From positions 2,914,001-2,978,000 of the forward strand of contig NZ_JAFBBO010000001.1 of the NCBI RefSeq assembly GCF_016907235.1: 64,000 bases of DNA. Reading direction: 5' to 3'. Numbering within the stretch: position 1 is the first letter of the stretch; every line of letters starts with the position of its first letter. Below are positions 7,641-16,270 of this stretch, piece after piece. Made by a program: the position numbers and the translations under genes. Source of the DNA: Oerskovia jenensis. GTDB lineage: Bacteria; Actinomycetota; Actinomycetes; Actinomycetales; Cellulomonadaceae. Below the pieces are notes generated by a model. That model ran no database searches. It was not told where the DNA came from and saw only the letters and a program-made list of their open reading frames with translations.

Positions 7641-8575
7641 TGGACGAGCAGACGAACCCGAGCCAGGGGGTCGAGCCCGAGGTCGGGCAGGCGACGGGGG
7701 ACCGGCGAGAGGCGAACCTCGGGCTCGACACCCGGACCGCACCACAGGCCGCGGCGAGGCAGGCGACCGACCGGCGCTCCGACGTCGGGCGCTCGGGGGC
7801 CGCGAAGTTCCTCGGCGACACCTGGGCCGTCTTCACGCGCGAGATCCTCCTGGTCCTGCGCGACCCCTTCACCCTGATCTTCTCGCTGCTCCAGCCGCTG
7901 ATCTTCCTGGGACTGTTCGGGCCGCTGCTGACCGGCGCCGTGGGCGGCGGCATGGGCGGGCCCGGCGGGTCCACCGCCGCGACCCTCCAGTGGTTCGTGC
8001 CCGGCGTGATCGTCATGATCTCCCTGTTCGGGACCTCCATGACCGGCTCCAACCTGCTCTACGAGATGATGACGGGCTCCTACGAGCGAGTCCTCGCGAC
8101 CCCGCTGTCCCGGTCCGCGATCCTCGTGGGACGCGCGCTCAAGGAGTTCGCGCCGCTCGTGGTCCAGGGCCTGCTCATCGCGCTCGTGTGCATCCCGTTC
8201 GGGTTCACGTTCTACCCGCTGCACGCGCTCGCGGGGCTCGCCCTCCTGGGCCTGTTCGGGGTCGGCGTCGGGGCGCTTTCCTGCGCGCTCGCGCTCGCCG
8301 CGAAGAACCGCGAGTGGCTGTTCTGGGGTGTCCAGCAGTCGCTGCTGTTCCCGCTGCTCATCCTGTCGGGCATGATGCTGCCGCTCGAGGCCGGGCCGTC
8401 GTGGATGCAGACCGCGTCGAAGTTCAACCCCCTGACCTACATGGTCGACGCCGAGCGCGCCCTGTTCGGCGGGACGTTCGCGAGCACGACCGTCCTGTGG
8501 GGCGTCGTGGCCGCCGCGGTCACGTGCGCGGTCGGCCTGTGGGTCGGCATCCGTCGGACCAGGAAGTCGGTGTGA
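7640..8575 (+). CDS. ABC-2 type permease, DrrB-like
   Basis: Membrane partner of the preceding ATPase (311 aa). A long hydrophilic N terminus (about 55 residues) precedes an ABC-2 core with six hydrophobic segments; PLEAGPSWMQTASKFNPLTYMVDAER is split by a helix break typical of the family. ATG at 7640 overlaps the upstream TGA, with GAGGAGG in front. Together the two genes should form a half-size exporter that dimerises. Confidence 0.9.
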   Translation: MDEQTNPSQGVEPEVGQATGDRREANLGLDTRTAPQAAARQATDRRSDVGRSGAAKFLGDTWAVFTREILLVLRDPFTLIFSLLQPLIFLGLFGPLLTGAVGGGMGGPGGSTAATLQWFVPGVIVMISLFGTSMTGSNLLYEMMTGSYERVLATPLSRSAILVGRALKEFAPLVVQGLLIALVCIPFGFTFYPLHALAGLALLGLFGVGVGALSCALALAAKNREWLFWGVQQSLLFPLLILSGMMLPLEAGPSWMQTASKFNPLTYMVDAERALFGGTFASTTVLWGVVAAAVTCAVGLWVGIRRTRKSV

Positions 8576-9189
8576 GCGCCGTGGGCAGGGTCACGTTCGA
8601 CGTCGGGCTGTCCCTCGACGGGTTCGTCGCGGGACCGCACCAGTCCCTCGAGAACCCGCTCGGCGAGGGCGGCGAGCAGCTCCACCGGTGGATGTTCGAG
8701 GAACCCGAGGTCAACACGGCCGCGCTCGAGTCCGTCGCGGCCCCCACCGCGTTCGTCATGGGACGCAACATGTTCGCCCCCGGGCGCGGACCGTGGGACG
8801 CGGCCTGGCGAGGCTGGTGGGGCGACGAACCGCCGTACCACGCACCCGTGTTCGTGCTCACGCACCACCCGCGCGACCCCCTCGTCATGGAGGGCGGGAC
8901 GACGTTCTTCTTCGTGACCGACGGGATCGAGTCCGCGCTGTCGCAGGCGCTCGCGGCGTCGCGGGACGGGCACGTCGGGATCGCGGGCGGCGCCTCGACC
9001 ATGCGGGCATACCTCGCCGCGGGGCTCGTCGACGAGTTCGGGCTGCACGTCGCGCCCGTGCTCCTCGGGGCGGGTGAACGGCTGCTCGACGGGCTCGGCG
9101 GTCTGCGCGTCGAGCCCGGGCCCGTGAGCAGCAACCACCTCGTCACGCACCTGTCGTACCGCGTGGTGCGGGGGCTCGTCGGGGAGTGA
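8572..9189 (+). CDS. Dihydrofolate reductase/RibD C-terminal-like protein
   Basis: Predicted cytoplasmic NADPH-dependent reductase of the RibD C-terminal superfamily (205 aa). Motifs include FDVGLSLDGFVAGP near the N terminus, FVMGRNMF, and the C-terminal GIAGGASTMRAYLAAGLVDE followed by APVLLGAGERLL. These standalone proteins have no assigned substrate. GTG at 8572 overlaps the permease stop (GTGA) and has AGGA seven bases upstream, so it is probably the last gene of the ABC operon. Confidence 0.82.
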   Translation: MSAVGRVTFDVGLSLDGFVAGPHQSLENPLGEGGEQLHRWMFEEPEVNTAALESVAAPTAFVMGRNMFAPGRGPWDAAWRGWWGDEPPYHAPVFVLTHHPRDPLVMEGGTTFFFVTDGIESALSQALAASRDGHVGIAGGASTMRAYLAAGLVDEFGLHVAPVLLGAGERLLDGLGGLRVEPGPVSSNHLVTHLSYRVVRGLVGE

Positions 9190-9196
9190 CGCGTGC

Positions 9197-9610
9197 TTGA
9201 CTGACGCGATGACCACCGCGACGCCGCGCACCCCGCCCGAGCCCGCGCCGTCGGGCCTGACGCTGCCCGCGCTCACCGAGCGCGTCGAGGCCGTGTCCGC
9301 GCTCTACGCGCGGAAGTTCGGGATCGAGCGCGACCCCGATTGGTTCGTGCTCAAGCTCGCCGAGGAGATGGGCGAGCTCACGCAGGCGTACCTCATGGCC
9401 ACGGGTCGCACGCGGCCGCGCGCCGCGTCGGAGGGCGAGGTGCCCGACGGCGGACGGGCGGCGCTCGCGGCCGAGGTCGCCGACGTCCTCGCGCACCTGC
9501 TGCTGCTCGCGCGGGCCCAGGGGATCGACGTCGAACGCGCCGTGGCGGAGAAGTGGCTCGTGTGGGAGAGCGAGGTCGGCGCGGCCGGGACAGCCGGGGC
9601 GCCGAGATAG
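9197..9610 (+). CDS. MazG-like nucleotide pyrophosphohydrolase
   Basis: Small all-alpha NTP pyrophosphohydrolase-like protein (137 aa). The metal-binding pattern EEMGELTQAY and, after a loop, AAEVADVLAHLLLLA fits the MazG/dUTPase-like superfamily, which hydrolyses non-canonical or excess nucleoside triphosphates. TTG at 9197 has GGGGAG ten bases upstream; ATG at 9209 is the alternative. The stop codon TAG lies inside the first bases of a family B palindrome (GAGATAG). Confidence 0.72.
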   Translation: MTDAMTTATPRTPPEPAPSGLTLPALTERVEAVSALYARKFGIERDPDWFVLKLAEEMGELTQAYLMATGRTRPRAASEGEVPDGGRAALAAEVADVLAHLLLLARAQGIDVERAVAEKWLVWESEVGAAGTAGAPR

Positions 9611-9671
9611 AGGGCTGGCGTCGAGACAGAGGCTTGCAGCCCTCTCCCTCGACGGAAGGCCTCTACGTCGG
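9603..9671. repeat. Palindrome family B, copy 1
   Basis: Compound inverted repeat of about 69 bp, shared with 10059-10129 and 11829-11897. It starts CGAGATAGAGGGCTGGCG, contains an AGAGGGCT/AGCCCTCT pair and a CGTCGAG/CTCGACG pair, and ends CTCTACGTCGG. The first TAG is the stop codon of the MazG-like gene. Confidence 0.75.
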
Positions 9672-9758
9672 CGGCCGGCGGCCGGTGACCGGTGGGCGGT
9701 GGCCGGCGGCCGGCGCGGGGCGTTGCGACCGCGCGGCAGCCGCGCCAGGATGTCCGGC

Positions 9759-10067
9759 ATGACCCAGCCCGCACCTGCTCCCCGTCCTCGTCCGCGCAGC
9801 CGTGGCGCCGTGCTCGGGCTCGTGGCCGGGGTGCTCCTCGTGGGTGTGGGGGCGTGGCTCGCGTCGCGGTCTTCCTGGTGGACCTCGTTCGGGTGGTTCG
9901 CCTACGCGCCGCTGTCGGGCGAGACGTTCGCGCCGCCGAGGCCATGGGCGCACACCGTGGGGCTGGCTGCGGTCGGTGCCGGGCTGCTGGTCCTCGGCTT
10001 CGTCGCCGGGTGGGTGCTCGCGAGGCGCGGCGGTGGTCGGGCGCAACCGAGCGACCCGCCGAGATAG
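9759..10067 (+). CDS. Small two-helix membrane protein
   Basis: Hypothetical protein of 102 aa with a basic N terminus, a first hydrophobic helix (GAVLGLVAGVLLVGVGAW), a Trp/Ser-rich outside loop, and a second helix (VGLAAVGAGLLVLGFVAGWV) followed by an Arg-rich end. I do not recognise a named family. The ATG at 9759 has AGGA about nine bases upstream; ATG at 9750 is possible. Its last codons and TAG stop lie in a family B palindrome, as with the MazG-like gene before it. Confidence 0.6.
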   Translation: MTQPAPAPRPRPRSRGAVLGLVAGVLLVGVGAWLASRSSWWTSFGWFAYAPLSGETFAPPRPWAHTVGLAAVGAGLLVLGFVAGWVLARRGGGRAQPSDPPR

Positions 10068-10129
10068 AAGGCTGGCGTCGAGAGAGAGGCTTGCAGCCCT
10101 CTACCTCGACGGAAGGGCTCTACCTCGGG
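10059..10129. repeat. Palindrome family B, copy 2
   Basis: About 71 bp nearly identical to the copy at 9603-9671, with CGAGATAGAAGGCTGGCG at the left and CTCTACCTCGG at the right. The left TAG (10065-10067) stops the small membrane protein gene. Confidence 0.75.
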
Positions 10130-10169
10130 GGCCGGTGGCCGGCCCGCGGCACGCGGGAGAATCGATCCC

Positions 10170-10850
10170 GTGACCACTGCGCCCCCTCCCTACCGACTGG
10201 CCCTCCTCGACCTCGACGGCACCCTGACCGACTCGGCCCCCGGCATCCTGTCCTCGGTCCGCCACGCCTACGCGACCCTGGGGATCGAGCCGCCGACCGA
10301 CGATGCCCTGCAGCGCTTCGTCGGCCCCCCGCTCGCCGAGTCGTTCGCGCGGCACGGCGTCCCGGCCGACCGGGTCCCCGAGGCGGTCGCGGCCTACCGC
10401 GACGTCTACGCCGCCGGACGCATGATGGAGAACTCGCTCTACCCCGGCATCCTCGAGTGCCTGACGGCGGCACGCGACGCAGGCGTCCGGCTCGCGGTCG
10501 CCACGTCCAAGCCCGAGGTCTACGCGCGCCGCATCACCGCTCACTTCGGGATCGACACGCACGTCGAGGGCGTCTACGGCGCGACCCTCGACGGTTCGCG
10601 CGGCACCAAGGCCGACGTGATCGAGCACGCGCTCACCTCCCTCGCGGCATCGCCGGGCGGGCTCCCCTCGTGGGAGGAGATCGTCATGGTCGGCGACCGG
10701 GAGCACGACGTGCTCGGCGCCGCCGTGCACCACATCACGTGCCTCGGGGTCGCCTGGGGATACGCCGTGCCGGGCGAGCTCGAGGCGGCGGGCGCCCTCC
10801 GGGTCGTGGCGACCACGGACGAGCTCGCGCGGGTGCTGCGAGGGGAGTGA
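10170..10850 (+). CDS. HAD hydrolase, phosphoglycolate phosphatase-like
   Basis: Cytoplasmic haloacid-dehalogenase-type phosphatase (226 aa). Motif I is LLDLDGTLTDSAPGI with the nucleophilic Asp, motif II is AVATSKPEV, the lysine is in RGTKADVI, and motif IV is VMVGDREHDVLGA. The cap domain lies between motifs I and II (residues about 20-85). The closest described family is phosphoglycolate phosphatase/5'-nucleotidase-like; the true substrate is not evident. GTG at 10170 has GGGAGA ten bases upstream. Confidence 0.85.
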   Translation: MTTAPPPYRLALLDLDGTLTDSAPGILSSVRHAYATLGIEPPTDDALQRFVGPPLAESFARHGVPADRVPEAVAAYRDVYAAGRMMENSLYPGILECLTAARDAGVRLAVATSKPEVYARRITAHFGIDTHVEGVYGATLDGSRGTKADVIEHALTSLAASPGGLPSWEEIVMVGDREHDVLGAAVHHITCLGVAWGYAVPGELEAAGALRVVATTDELARVLRGE

Positions 10851-10936
10851 CGCCGTCGGGCAGCGGGAGGACGGGAGCGCGCGGGTGCGCCCGGACGCTC
10901 AGTCCGTGCGGCCGTGCGGCCGGTCGAGAATCCGTG

Positions 10937-10967
10937 TTGACCTTGACGTAACGTCAACTTCTAGGGT
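10937..10967 (+). promoter_or_regulatory. MerR-type promoter with operator in a 19-bp spacer
   Basis: TTGACC (10937-10942) and TAGGGT (10962-10967) are separated by 19 bp. Within the spacer is the palindrome TTGACGT-A-ACGTCAA (10943-10957). An over-long spacer with a palindrome between -35 and -10 is the hallmark of MerR-activated promoters, so the downstream MerR gene probably controls itself. Confidence 0.8.
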
Positions 10968-11020
10968 CGATCGTGCTGCCTCACCCGAGGCGTCCAGCAC
11001 CCAGGAAAGGAGGAGAGCGC

Positions 11021-11818
11021 ATGACCGCACGCACACCGGGGACCGCGACCGACTGGTCCATCCAGGAGATCGCCCGCCTCGCCGGGACCACGAGCCGCAC
11101 GCTGCGTCACTACGACGACGTCGGGCTGCTCGCGCCCAGTAGGGTCGGGCACAACGGCTACCGGTACTACGACGGACCTGCGCTCGTCCGCCTCCAGCGG
11201 ATCCTCCTCCTGCGGGACCTCGGCGTGGGCCTCCCGGCCATCGCAGAGATCCTGGAGCGTGACGGCGAGGCGAGCCCCGCCGTGCAGGCGCGGGCTCTGC
11301 GGACCCACCTGGACGCCCTCCGGGCCGAGGAGCTGCGGCTGGCGCGACAGATCGCGTCGGTCGAGCACACCATCACGACCATGGAAGGAGGTGGGCGACT
11401 CATGGCGGACGAGATGTTCGACGGGTTCGACCACACGAAGCACGAGGCGGAGGTCACCGAGCGGTGGGGTGCCGAGGCCTACCGGACGGGCGACACCTGG
11501 TGGCGTGGGCTGTCCGCGCAGGACAAGGCGGCCTACCAGGAGCGGACCCGGCAGCTCGGGGCGGACTGGACCGCCGCCGCGGCGGAGGGCGTCACCCCGG
11601 ACAGCGACGAGGCGCAGGCGCTCGCGCGGCGGCACGTCGAGTGGCTGAGCGGCATCCCGGGCACTCCGGGGCACGGTGGGGCGCCGGTCAAGGAGTACGT
11701 CGTCGGGCTCGGTGAGATGTACGTGGCCGACGAGCGGTTCGCGGCGAACTACGGCGGCGTCGAGGGTGCGCGCCTGGTCCGCGACGCCCTGGCGGCGTAC
11801 GCGGAGCGGAACCTGTAG
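11021..11818 (+). CDS. MerR regulator with TipAS-like ligand domain
   Basis: Transcription activator of the TipA type (265 aa). The N-terminal MerR domain reads WSIQEIARLAGTTSRTLRHY, then GLLAPSRVGHNGYRYYD, followed by a dimerisation coiled coil (about residues 80-125). The C-terminal half (residues about 130-265) matches the TipAS antibiotic-recognition fold, with MADEMFDGFDH and VEWLSGIPG. In Streptomyces TipA binds thiopeptides. The ATG has a strong AAAGGAGGA site. No target transporter follows; an autoregulated promoter with a 19-bp spacer precedes it. Confidence 0.88.
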   Translation: MTARTPGTATDWSIQEIARLAGTTSRTLRHYDDVGLLAPSRVGHNGYRYYDGPALVRLQRILLLRDLGVGLPAIAEILERDGEASPAVQARALRTHLDALRAEELRLARQIASVEHTITTMEGGGRLMADEMFDGFDHTKHEAEVTERWGAEAYRTGDTWWRGLSAQDKAAYQERTRQLGADWTAAAAEGVTPDSDEAQALARRHVEWLSGIPGTPGHGGAPVKEYVVGLGEMYVADERFAANYGGVEGARLVRDALAAYAERNL

Positions 11819-11828
11819 GAGGGCCCGC

Positions 11829-11897
11829 GAGATAGAGGGTCGTCGTCGAGGTAGAGGGCCACAGCCCTCTACCTCGACGGCAGCCCTCTACCTCGGC
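11829..11897. repeat. Palindrome family B, copy 3
   Basis: About 69 bp between the convergent MerR and hmuV genes. It carries GAGATAGAGGG at the left, a central CGAGGTAGAGGGCC/CCCTCTACCTCG pair, and CTCTACCTCGGCGG at the right. The right-hand CTA (11888-11890) is the minus-strand TAG stop of hmuV. Confidence 0.75.
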
Positions 11898-12799
11898 GGA
11901 GCCGCCAGGGAACGCGCCGGCAGGATGATCGGCGCACCGCCGTCGGGGTGCTCGACCACCTCGACCGGGTAGTCGTACACCTCGCTCAGCAGCCCGGCCG
12001 TCAGGACCTCGCGAGGAGAACCGTCGGCCACGACCCGACCGCCCGACAGGAGCGTGACCTGGTCCGCGTACGCCGACGCCAGGCCGAGGTCGTGCACGAC
12101 GACGACCACGGCGCCCCCGGCCTCCGCGTGGCGACGCGCGATCTGGAGCACGAGCTCCTGGTGCTTGAGGTCGAGCGCGGCGGTCGGCTCGTCGAGCATG
12201 AGCAACCCGGTCCGCTGCGCGAGGACACGGGCGAGCGCGACACGCGCCTTCTCGCCCCCGGACAGCGACGGGAAGTGGCGGGCCGCGAGGTGCGTCACGT
12301 CGGTCGCGGCGAGAGACTCGGCCACGACCTCGTCGTCGATCTCCTCCGACGGTGTCCCGCGCCAGGGCGCGCGACCCATCTGGACGACGTCGAGCGACGT
12401 GAACGGGAAGCTGAGGTGGATCTGCTGCATGAGCACGGCCCGGCGCATCGCGAGCTCGGTCGGTGTCCAGGACCGCAGGGGCGCACCGTCGACCAGGACG
12501 GCCCCGCCGTCGAGCGGCAGGTCGCCCGTGAGCGCCCCGAGCAGCGAGGACTTGCCCGCACCGTTGGGGCCGAGCAGCGCGCGGACCTCGCCCGCCCGCA
12601 CCTGGACGGACACGTCGCGCAGCACGGGCGTCCCGTCGAGCGAGAGCGTCGCGTCGCGCGCCTCGGTCACGACGTCGCCGGCCGCCGCGACAGAGGGCAG
12701 CCGTGACGCCCGGCGCCGCCCCGTGACCGCGGTCCGCAGGGACGACAAGAAGCTGCTGCCCTCGTGCCGAGAGTCGAGCTCGACCAGTGTGCGGCTCAT
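11888..12799 (-). CDS. hmuV: Heme ABC importer ATP-binding protein HmuV
   Basis: ATPase of the heme importer (303 aa). Walker A is GPNGAGKSS, the signature is SLSGGEKARVALAR, Walker B is LLMLDEPTAALD, and the switch histidine is in VVVVHDLGLA. About 45 residues precede the usual start of the domain. The ATG at 12799 overlaps the hmuU stop (ATGA), so it is translated with the permease. It is last in hmuT-hmuU-hmuV, and its stop codon is provided by a family B palindrome. Confidence 0.9.
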   Translation of the reverse strand: MSRTLVELDSRHEGSSFLSSLRTAVTGRRRASRLPSVAAAGDVVTEARDATLSLDGTPVLRDVSVQVRAGEVRALLGPNGAGKSSLLGALTGDLPLDGGAVLVDGAPLRSWTPTELAMRRAVLMQQIHLSFPFTSLDVVQMGRAPWRGTPSEEIDDEVVAESLAATDVTHLAARHFPSLSGGEKARVALARVLAQRTGLLMLDEPTAALDLKHQELVLQIARRHAEAGGAVVVVVHDLGLASAYADQVTLLSGGRVVADGSPREVLTAGLLSEVYDYPVEVVEHPDGGAPIILPARSLAAPPR

Positions 12800-14037
12800 G
12801 CCCAGCCTCCTTGCCGCGAGCGCGTGCGGCGCAGCAGGTAGAAGAAGAACGGCCCACCCACGAGCGAGGTGATCATGCCGAGCGGGAGCTCGACGTTCGC
12901 GACGAGGGTGCGCGAGACCAGGTCCGCGAGGAGCAGCACCACGGCGCCGCCGAGCGTCGAGGCCGGGATGAGCCAGCGGTGGCTCGGCCCGCAGACCATG
13001 CGGACCAGGTGCGGCACCACGAGCCCGACGAACGCGATGATCCCCGTGAACGCCACGCCCGCGGAGACGAGCAGCGCCACGAGGACGATGACGATCTGGC
13101 GCAGCCGCTCGACGTCGACGCCCAGGTGGTGCGCGGCGCGCTCGCCGAGGGACAGCAGGTCCATCTGGCGGCGCAGCAGCATCGCGCCGGTCACGCCGAC
13201 GATCGCGATGGGCGCGACGACCGCGACCGACCCCCACGTGGCCCCGCCGAGGGATCCGAGCTGCCAGAACACGATCTGCTCGCGTGCGGCGGGGTCGGCG
13301 ACGAACGTGAAGAACGCGAGCAGCCCGCCCGCGAACGCGTTGACCGCGATGCCCGTGAGCACGAGCGTCACGACCTCGGTCCGGCCTCCCGAGCGCGAGA
13401 GCGCGTACACGAGGAACGTCGTGATCAGTCCGCCGAGGAAGGCCGCGGCGGCGACCCAGGTCCCCGACACGAGCGAGCCCGCGGTGACGATGACGGCGCA
13501 CGCGCCCACGGCCGCGCCGGCCGAGACCCCGATCACGCCGGGCTCCGCGAGCGGGTTGCCGAACACGCCCTGCATGAGCGCGCCCGAGCACGCGAGCGCC
13601 GCCCCGACCAGGATCGCGAGGACCACGCGCGGGAAGCGCACGACCCACAGCGTGTTCTCGCCCTGCGGGTGCGAGGGCATGGGGCCGATGTTCAGGCCCA
13701 GGTGGTGCATGAGCGAGCCGAGGACCTCCGACGGCGACACGGGCACCTGCCCGGTCATGCCGGACAGCACCGTGAGCACGACCAGCGCGACGCCCAGCCC
13801 GATCATGAGCCAGGTCGCGGCGCGTCGCCGTGACCTCCCGACGCCGGGGAGGGCGTCCTGCGCACCGGGACCGCTGGGAGAACCGCCGGCAGCACCCGGC
13901 CCGACGGCGCCGCGCACCGGTCCGTCCGGCGCGCCGCCGGTGGTGCTCGTCGCGCGCGGGGTGCGCTGCTCGGTGGTGAGGGAGCCCGCGGTGGTGCGCG
14001 ACGTCGTCGGGCCGGCGGGGCGTGAGGTGGGCGTCAC
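12796..14037 (-). CDS. hmuU: Heme/iron ABC importer permease HmuU (FecCD family)
   Basis: Integral membrane permease (413 aa). A disordered Thr/Pro/Gly-rich N terminus of about 85 residues precedes a FecCD core with about ten helices. Family landmarks are FPRVVLAILVGAALACSGALMQGVFGNPLAEPGVIG (quoted here only in its parts FPRVV, NPLAEP, GVSAGAA), GERAAHHLGVDV and IAFVGLVVPHLVRM. The GTG start at 14037 overlaps the hmuT stop (GTGA). The long N terminus is unusual for the family, and a later start is possible. Confidence 0.88.
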   Translation of the reverse strand: MTPTSRPAGPTTSRTTAGSLTTEQRTPRATSTTGGAPDGPVRGAVGPGAAGGSPSGPGAQDALPGVGRSRRRAATWLMIGLGVALVVLTVLSGMTGQVPVSPSEVLGSLMHHLGLNIGPMPSHPQGENTLWVVRFPRVVLAILVGAALACSGALMQGVFGNPLAEPGVIGVSAGAAVGACAVIVTAGSLVSGTWVAAAAFLGGLITTFLVYALSRSGGRTEVVTLVLTGIAVNAFAGGLLAFFTFVADPAAREQIVFWQLGSLGGATWGSVAVVAPIAIVGVTGAMLLRRQMDLLSLGERAAHHLGVDVERLRQIVIVLVALLVSAGVAFTGIIAFVGLVVPHLVRMVCGPSHRWLIPASTLGGAVVLLLADLVSRTLVANVELPLGMITSLVGGPFFFYLLRRTRSRQGGWA

Positions 14038-15281
14038 GGTGCGGTCGACCCTGCGTCCGCCGAGGCGTCGACCGAGCCGACCGTGCTCAGGTCCGGCGCG
14101 GGGACGCCGTAGAACGCCTCGACGAGCGACGCGATGGTCTCGCCCGTGCGGGGGCCGAACGTCAGGAGGCGGCTGCCGTCCATGTCGACCACGCGCTGGT
14201 TCTGGCCCGCGGGGGTCTGGGCGAGGCCCGGGATCGCCATCATGGCGTCGAGGCCGCCGCTCGACTCGAGGCCGTCGGTCATGACGAGGTACGCCGCCGG
14301 GGCCGCGGCGATGATGGCCTCGCTCGTGACGGGCGCGTACTGCTGCGTGAGGCCGATCGCGGTGCCGGCGTCCTGGCCGCCGATCTCGCGGATCAGGTCG
14401 TCGGCGCCCGAGCCGGGACCGAACAGCATCTTGATGTTGGAACCGCGCAGGTACAGGAACGCGACGAGCGGGTTGCCCGTGTCCGCGGGGACGCCCGCGA
14501 GGGCCGCGCAGACCTGCTGGTCGGTGCGCGCGACGAGGGCCGCGCCGACCTCGGGGACGCCGAGCGTGGTCGCGACCGCGGTGATGCGGTCGTCGATGCC
14601 GTCGAGCGTGCGGGCCTCGTCGAAGTACACGACGGGGATCCCCGAGGACTCGAGCTGCGAGCGGGCCGTGTCCGTGAGGAGCGTCGCGTCCGTGAGGATG
14701 ACGCTCGGGTTCAGGCCCAGGATGGTCTCGATGTTGAGGGCGTGGCCCGCGCCCGTGACCACGGGGACGTCGGCGGCCTCGGGGAAGCCCGTCGGCAGGT
14801 CCCGGCCCACGACGTTCGCGCCCAGGCCCAGGCTGTAGACGATCTCGCCGAGCGTGCCGTAGAGGTCGACCGCGATGATCCGGGAGGCGTCGGCGACGGT
14901 CACCTGGCGGCCGTCGTGCGACTGGACCGTCACGGGCAGGGCCGGGGCGGGGGACGTCGTGATCGGGTCGATCACGTTGTCGGCGAACGTCGCGGTCGTG
15001 GGACCCGTCGGGAAGGTCGCGGGGTCCACGGCGGGGCGCTCGCCCGACTCCAGGGCCGCGCACGCGTCCAGGGTGACGGCCTCGGCCTCGGCCGGCACGG
15101 GCGCGGAGTCCGTGGTGGGTGCGGACGTCGGCTCCGGCGGCTCGTACGGGAGGGGCGCGCAGCCTGCCGCCAGCAGGACCGCTGCGAGCGTCGCGAGACC
15201 GGCGACGGACGAGCGCCGCAGGCGGTGCGTCAGGGGACCACGACGCTGCTCGTGGGACGGGACACGGGCAGGGTGCGACAT
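14034..15281 (-). CDS. hmuT: Heme-binding lipoprotein HmuT
   Basis: Surface lipoprotein that captures heme and passes it to HmuUV (415 aa). A signal peptide ends in the lipobox LLAAGC, after which a Pro/Thr-rich spacer leads to the two-lobed substrate-binding domain (RIIAVDLYGTLGEIVYSLG, VVGRDLPTGFPE, LNPSVILTD, RVVDMDGSRLLTFGPR). ATG at 15281 has GGAG eight bases upstream. The gene opens the operon, and an iron box lies about 52-70 bases upstream, implying derepression under iron starvation by a DtxR/IdeR regulator. Confidence 0.9.
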   Translation of the reverse strand: MSHPARVPSHEQRRGPLTHRLRRSSVAGLATLAAVLLAAGCAPLPYEPPEPTSAPTTDSAPVPAEAEAVTLDACAALESGERPAVDPATFPTGPTTATFADNVIDPITTSPAPALPVTVQSHDGRQVTVADASRIIAVDLYGTLGEIVYSLGLGANVVGRDLPTGFPEAADVPVVTGAGHALNIETILGLNPSVILTDATLLTDTARSQLESSGIPVVYFDEARTLDGIDDRITAVATTLGVPEVGAALVARTDQQVCAALAGVPADTGNPLVAFLYLRGSNIKMLFGPGSGADDLIREIGGQDAGTAIGLTQQYAPVTSEAIIAAAPAAYLVMTDGLESSGGLDAMMAIPGLAQTPAGQNQRVVDMDGSRLLTFGPRTGETIASLVEAFYGVPAPDLSTVGSVDASADAGSTAP

Positions 15282-15332
15282 CACAGGGGCTCCAGCAGGG
15301 GTCGGCCGCCCACGCGAGAGGGCGGCTTCGGG

Positions 15333-15351
15333 TAAGTTGAGGCTAACCTAC
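15333..15351. promoter_or_regulatory. DtxR/IdeR-type iron box upstream of hmuT
   Basis: The 19-bp site matches the iron-box consensus TTAGGTTAGGCTAACCTAA at about 15-16 positions, with one perfect half (AGGCTAACCTA). It lies 52-70 bases upstream of the hmuT start, within the likely promoter. Confidence 0.75.
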
Positions 15352-15429
15352 GCAGCCCGTCAGAAGGCATGCCGGTCCCCAGGATCTTCTGTGATCTTGG
15401 AGACGTCGGGCGCGGCCGGCCCCCGGTGC

Positions 15430-15509
15430 CGAGCATGCGGTGGACGTCGAGAATCCTTGGATCTGCGACGCCCACCGCATGTTCGACGGACGCCCACCGC
15501 ATGTTCGGC
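15430..15509. repeat. Palindrome family D, copy 1 (three half-sites)
   Basis: CGAGCATGCGGTGGACGTCG (15430-15449) is inverted as CGACGCCCACCGCATG... (15467-15486, two mismatches), and a third copy of the right arm follows at 15490-15509. It lies at the 3' side of hmuO. It is the only conspicuous structure besides the iron box in the 303-bp gap between hmuT and hmuO. The family recurs at 58462-58517. Confidence 0.7.
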
Positions 15510-15584
15510 AACCGCGAGGGCCGAGGGGGCCGGGGGCGAAGCGGGAGCAGCGCCCGGTGGTGCCCGGTGCTGCTCAGCGAGCAG

Positions 15585-16250
15585 TCAGCAGTGGACCGCG
15601 CCGAGCTCGGCGAACAGGGCGCTGTTGAGGCGGAACGCGCGCTTGGCCTCGGCGACCGTCTCGGCGATCTGCTCGTCCGTGAGGTCCAGGGAGTCGAGGC
15701 GCTCGCGGTAGACGTCCTTGAAGGGCTTGGCCTTGGGGATCTCGTCGAACGTGTAGAACGCCAGGCCGTCGGGGCCGAGGCCGTAGTGGCGCTCCATCAT
15801 GCGCTTGATGATCTGGCCGCCCGACAGGTCGCCGAGGTAGCGCGTATAGGCGTGCGCGGCGTAGGCGGACAGCGACGTGCCGACCTCGAGCAGACGGGCC
15901 ACGTAGGCCTCGGTCGCGGGCAGGATGCGGATCTGGGTGGCCCAGTCGGGGCCGACGAGGAACGCGAGGTCCTTCTCGATCGAGGGCGTGCGGGTCAGCT
16001 CGTCGAACACGAGGGTCGCGCCCTGGGTGTCGTCGCGGATCTGGGCGCTGGCCTGCTCGAGCGCGCCGTAGATCGCGTACTGCTGCGCGGCGAGGTCGGT
16101 GTAGGCGGCGACGTCGAGCTCGCCGCCCATGAGCTTCTCGACGAAGCCCGTGGTCTCGGCCTGCTCGTGCTCGGGGCGGGTGCCCTCGCGCAGGCGCAGC
16201 GACAGGGATGCGGGTGCGGCATCCACGGGGGGAAGGGTCTCGGCGGTCAT
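15585..16250 (-). CDS. hmuO: Heme oxygenase
   Basis: Cytoplasmic enzyme that opens heme to biliverdin, carbon monoxide and free iron (221 aa). The proximal histidine is in GTRPEHEQAE (residue 28), and the distal helix has the conserved RYLGDLSGGQII with the flexible glycines. FVEKLMGG and EAKRAFRLNSALF are also typical. Length matches bacterial HmuO. It is transcribed in the same direction as the hmuTUV importer, from its own promoter region with an iron-box candidate, and supplies the intracellular step after import. Confidence 0.95.
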   Translation of the reverse strand: MTAETLPPVDAAPASLSLRLREGTRPEHEQAETTGFVEKLMGGELDVAAYTDLAAQQYAIYGALEQASAQIRDDTQGATLVFDELTRTPSIEKDLAFLVGPDWATQIRILPATEAYVARLLEVGTSLSAYAAHAYTRYLGDLSGGQIIKRMMERHYGLGPDGLAFYTFDEIPKAKPFKDVYRERLDSLDLTDEQIAETVAEAKRAFRLNSALFAELGAVHC

Positions 16251-16270
16251 CTCAGCGGGCTCCTGCGGTT

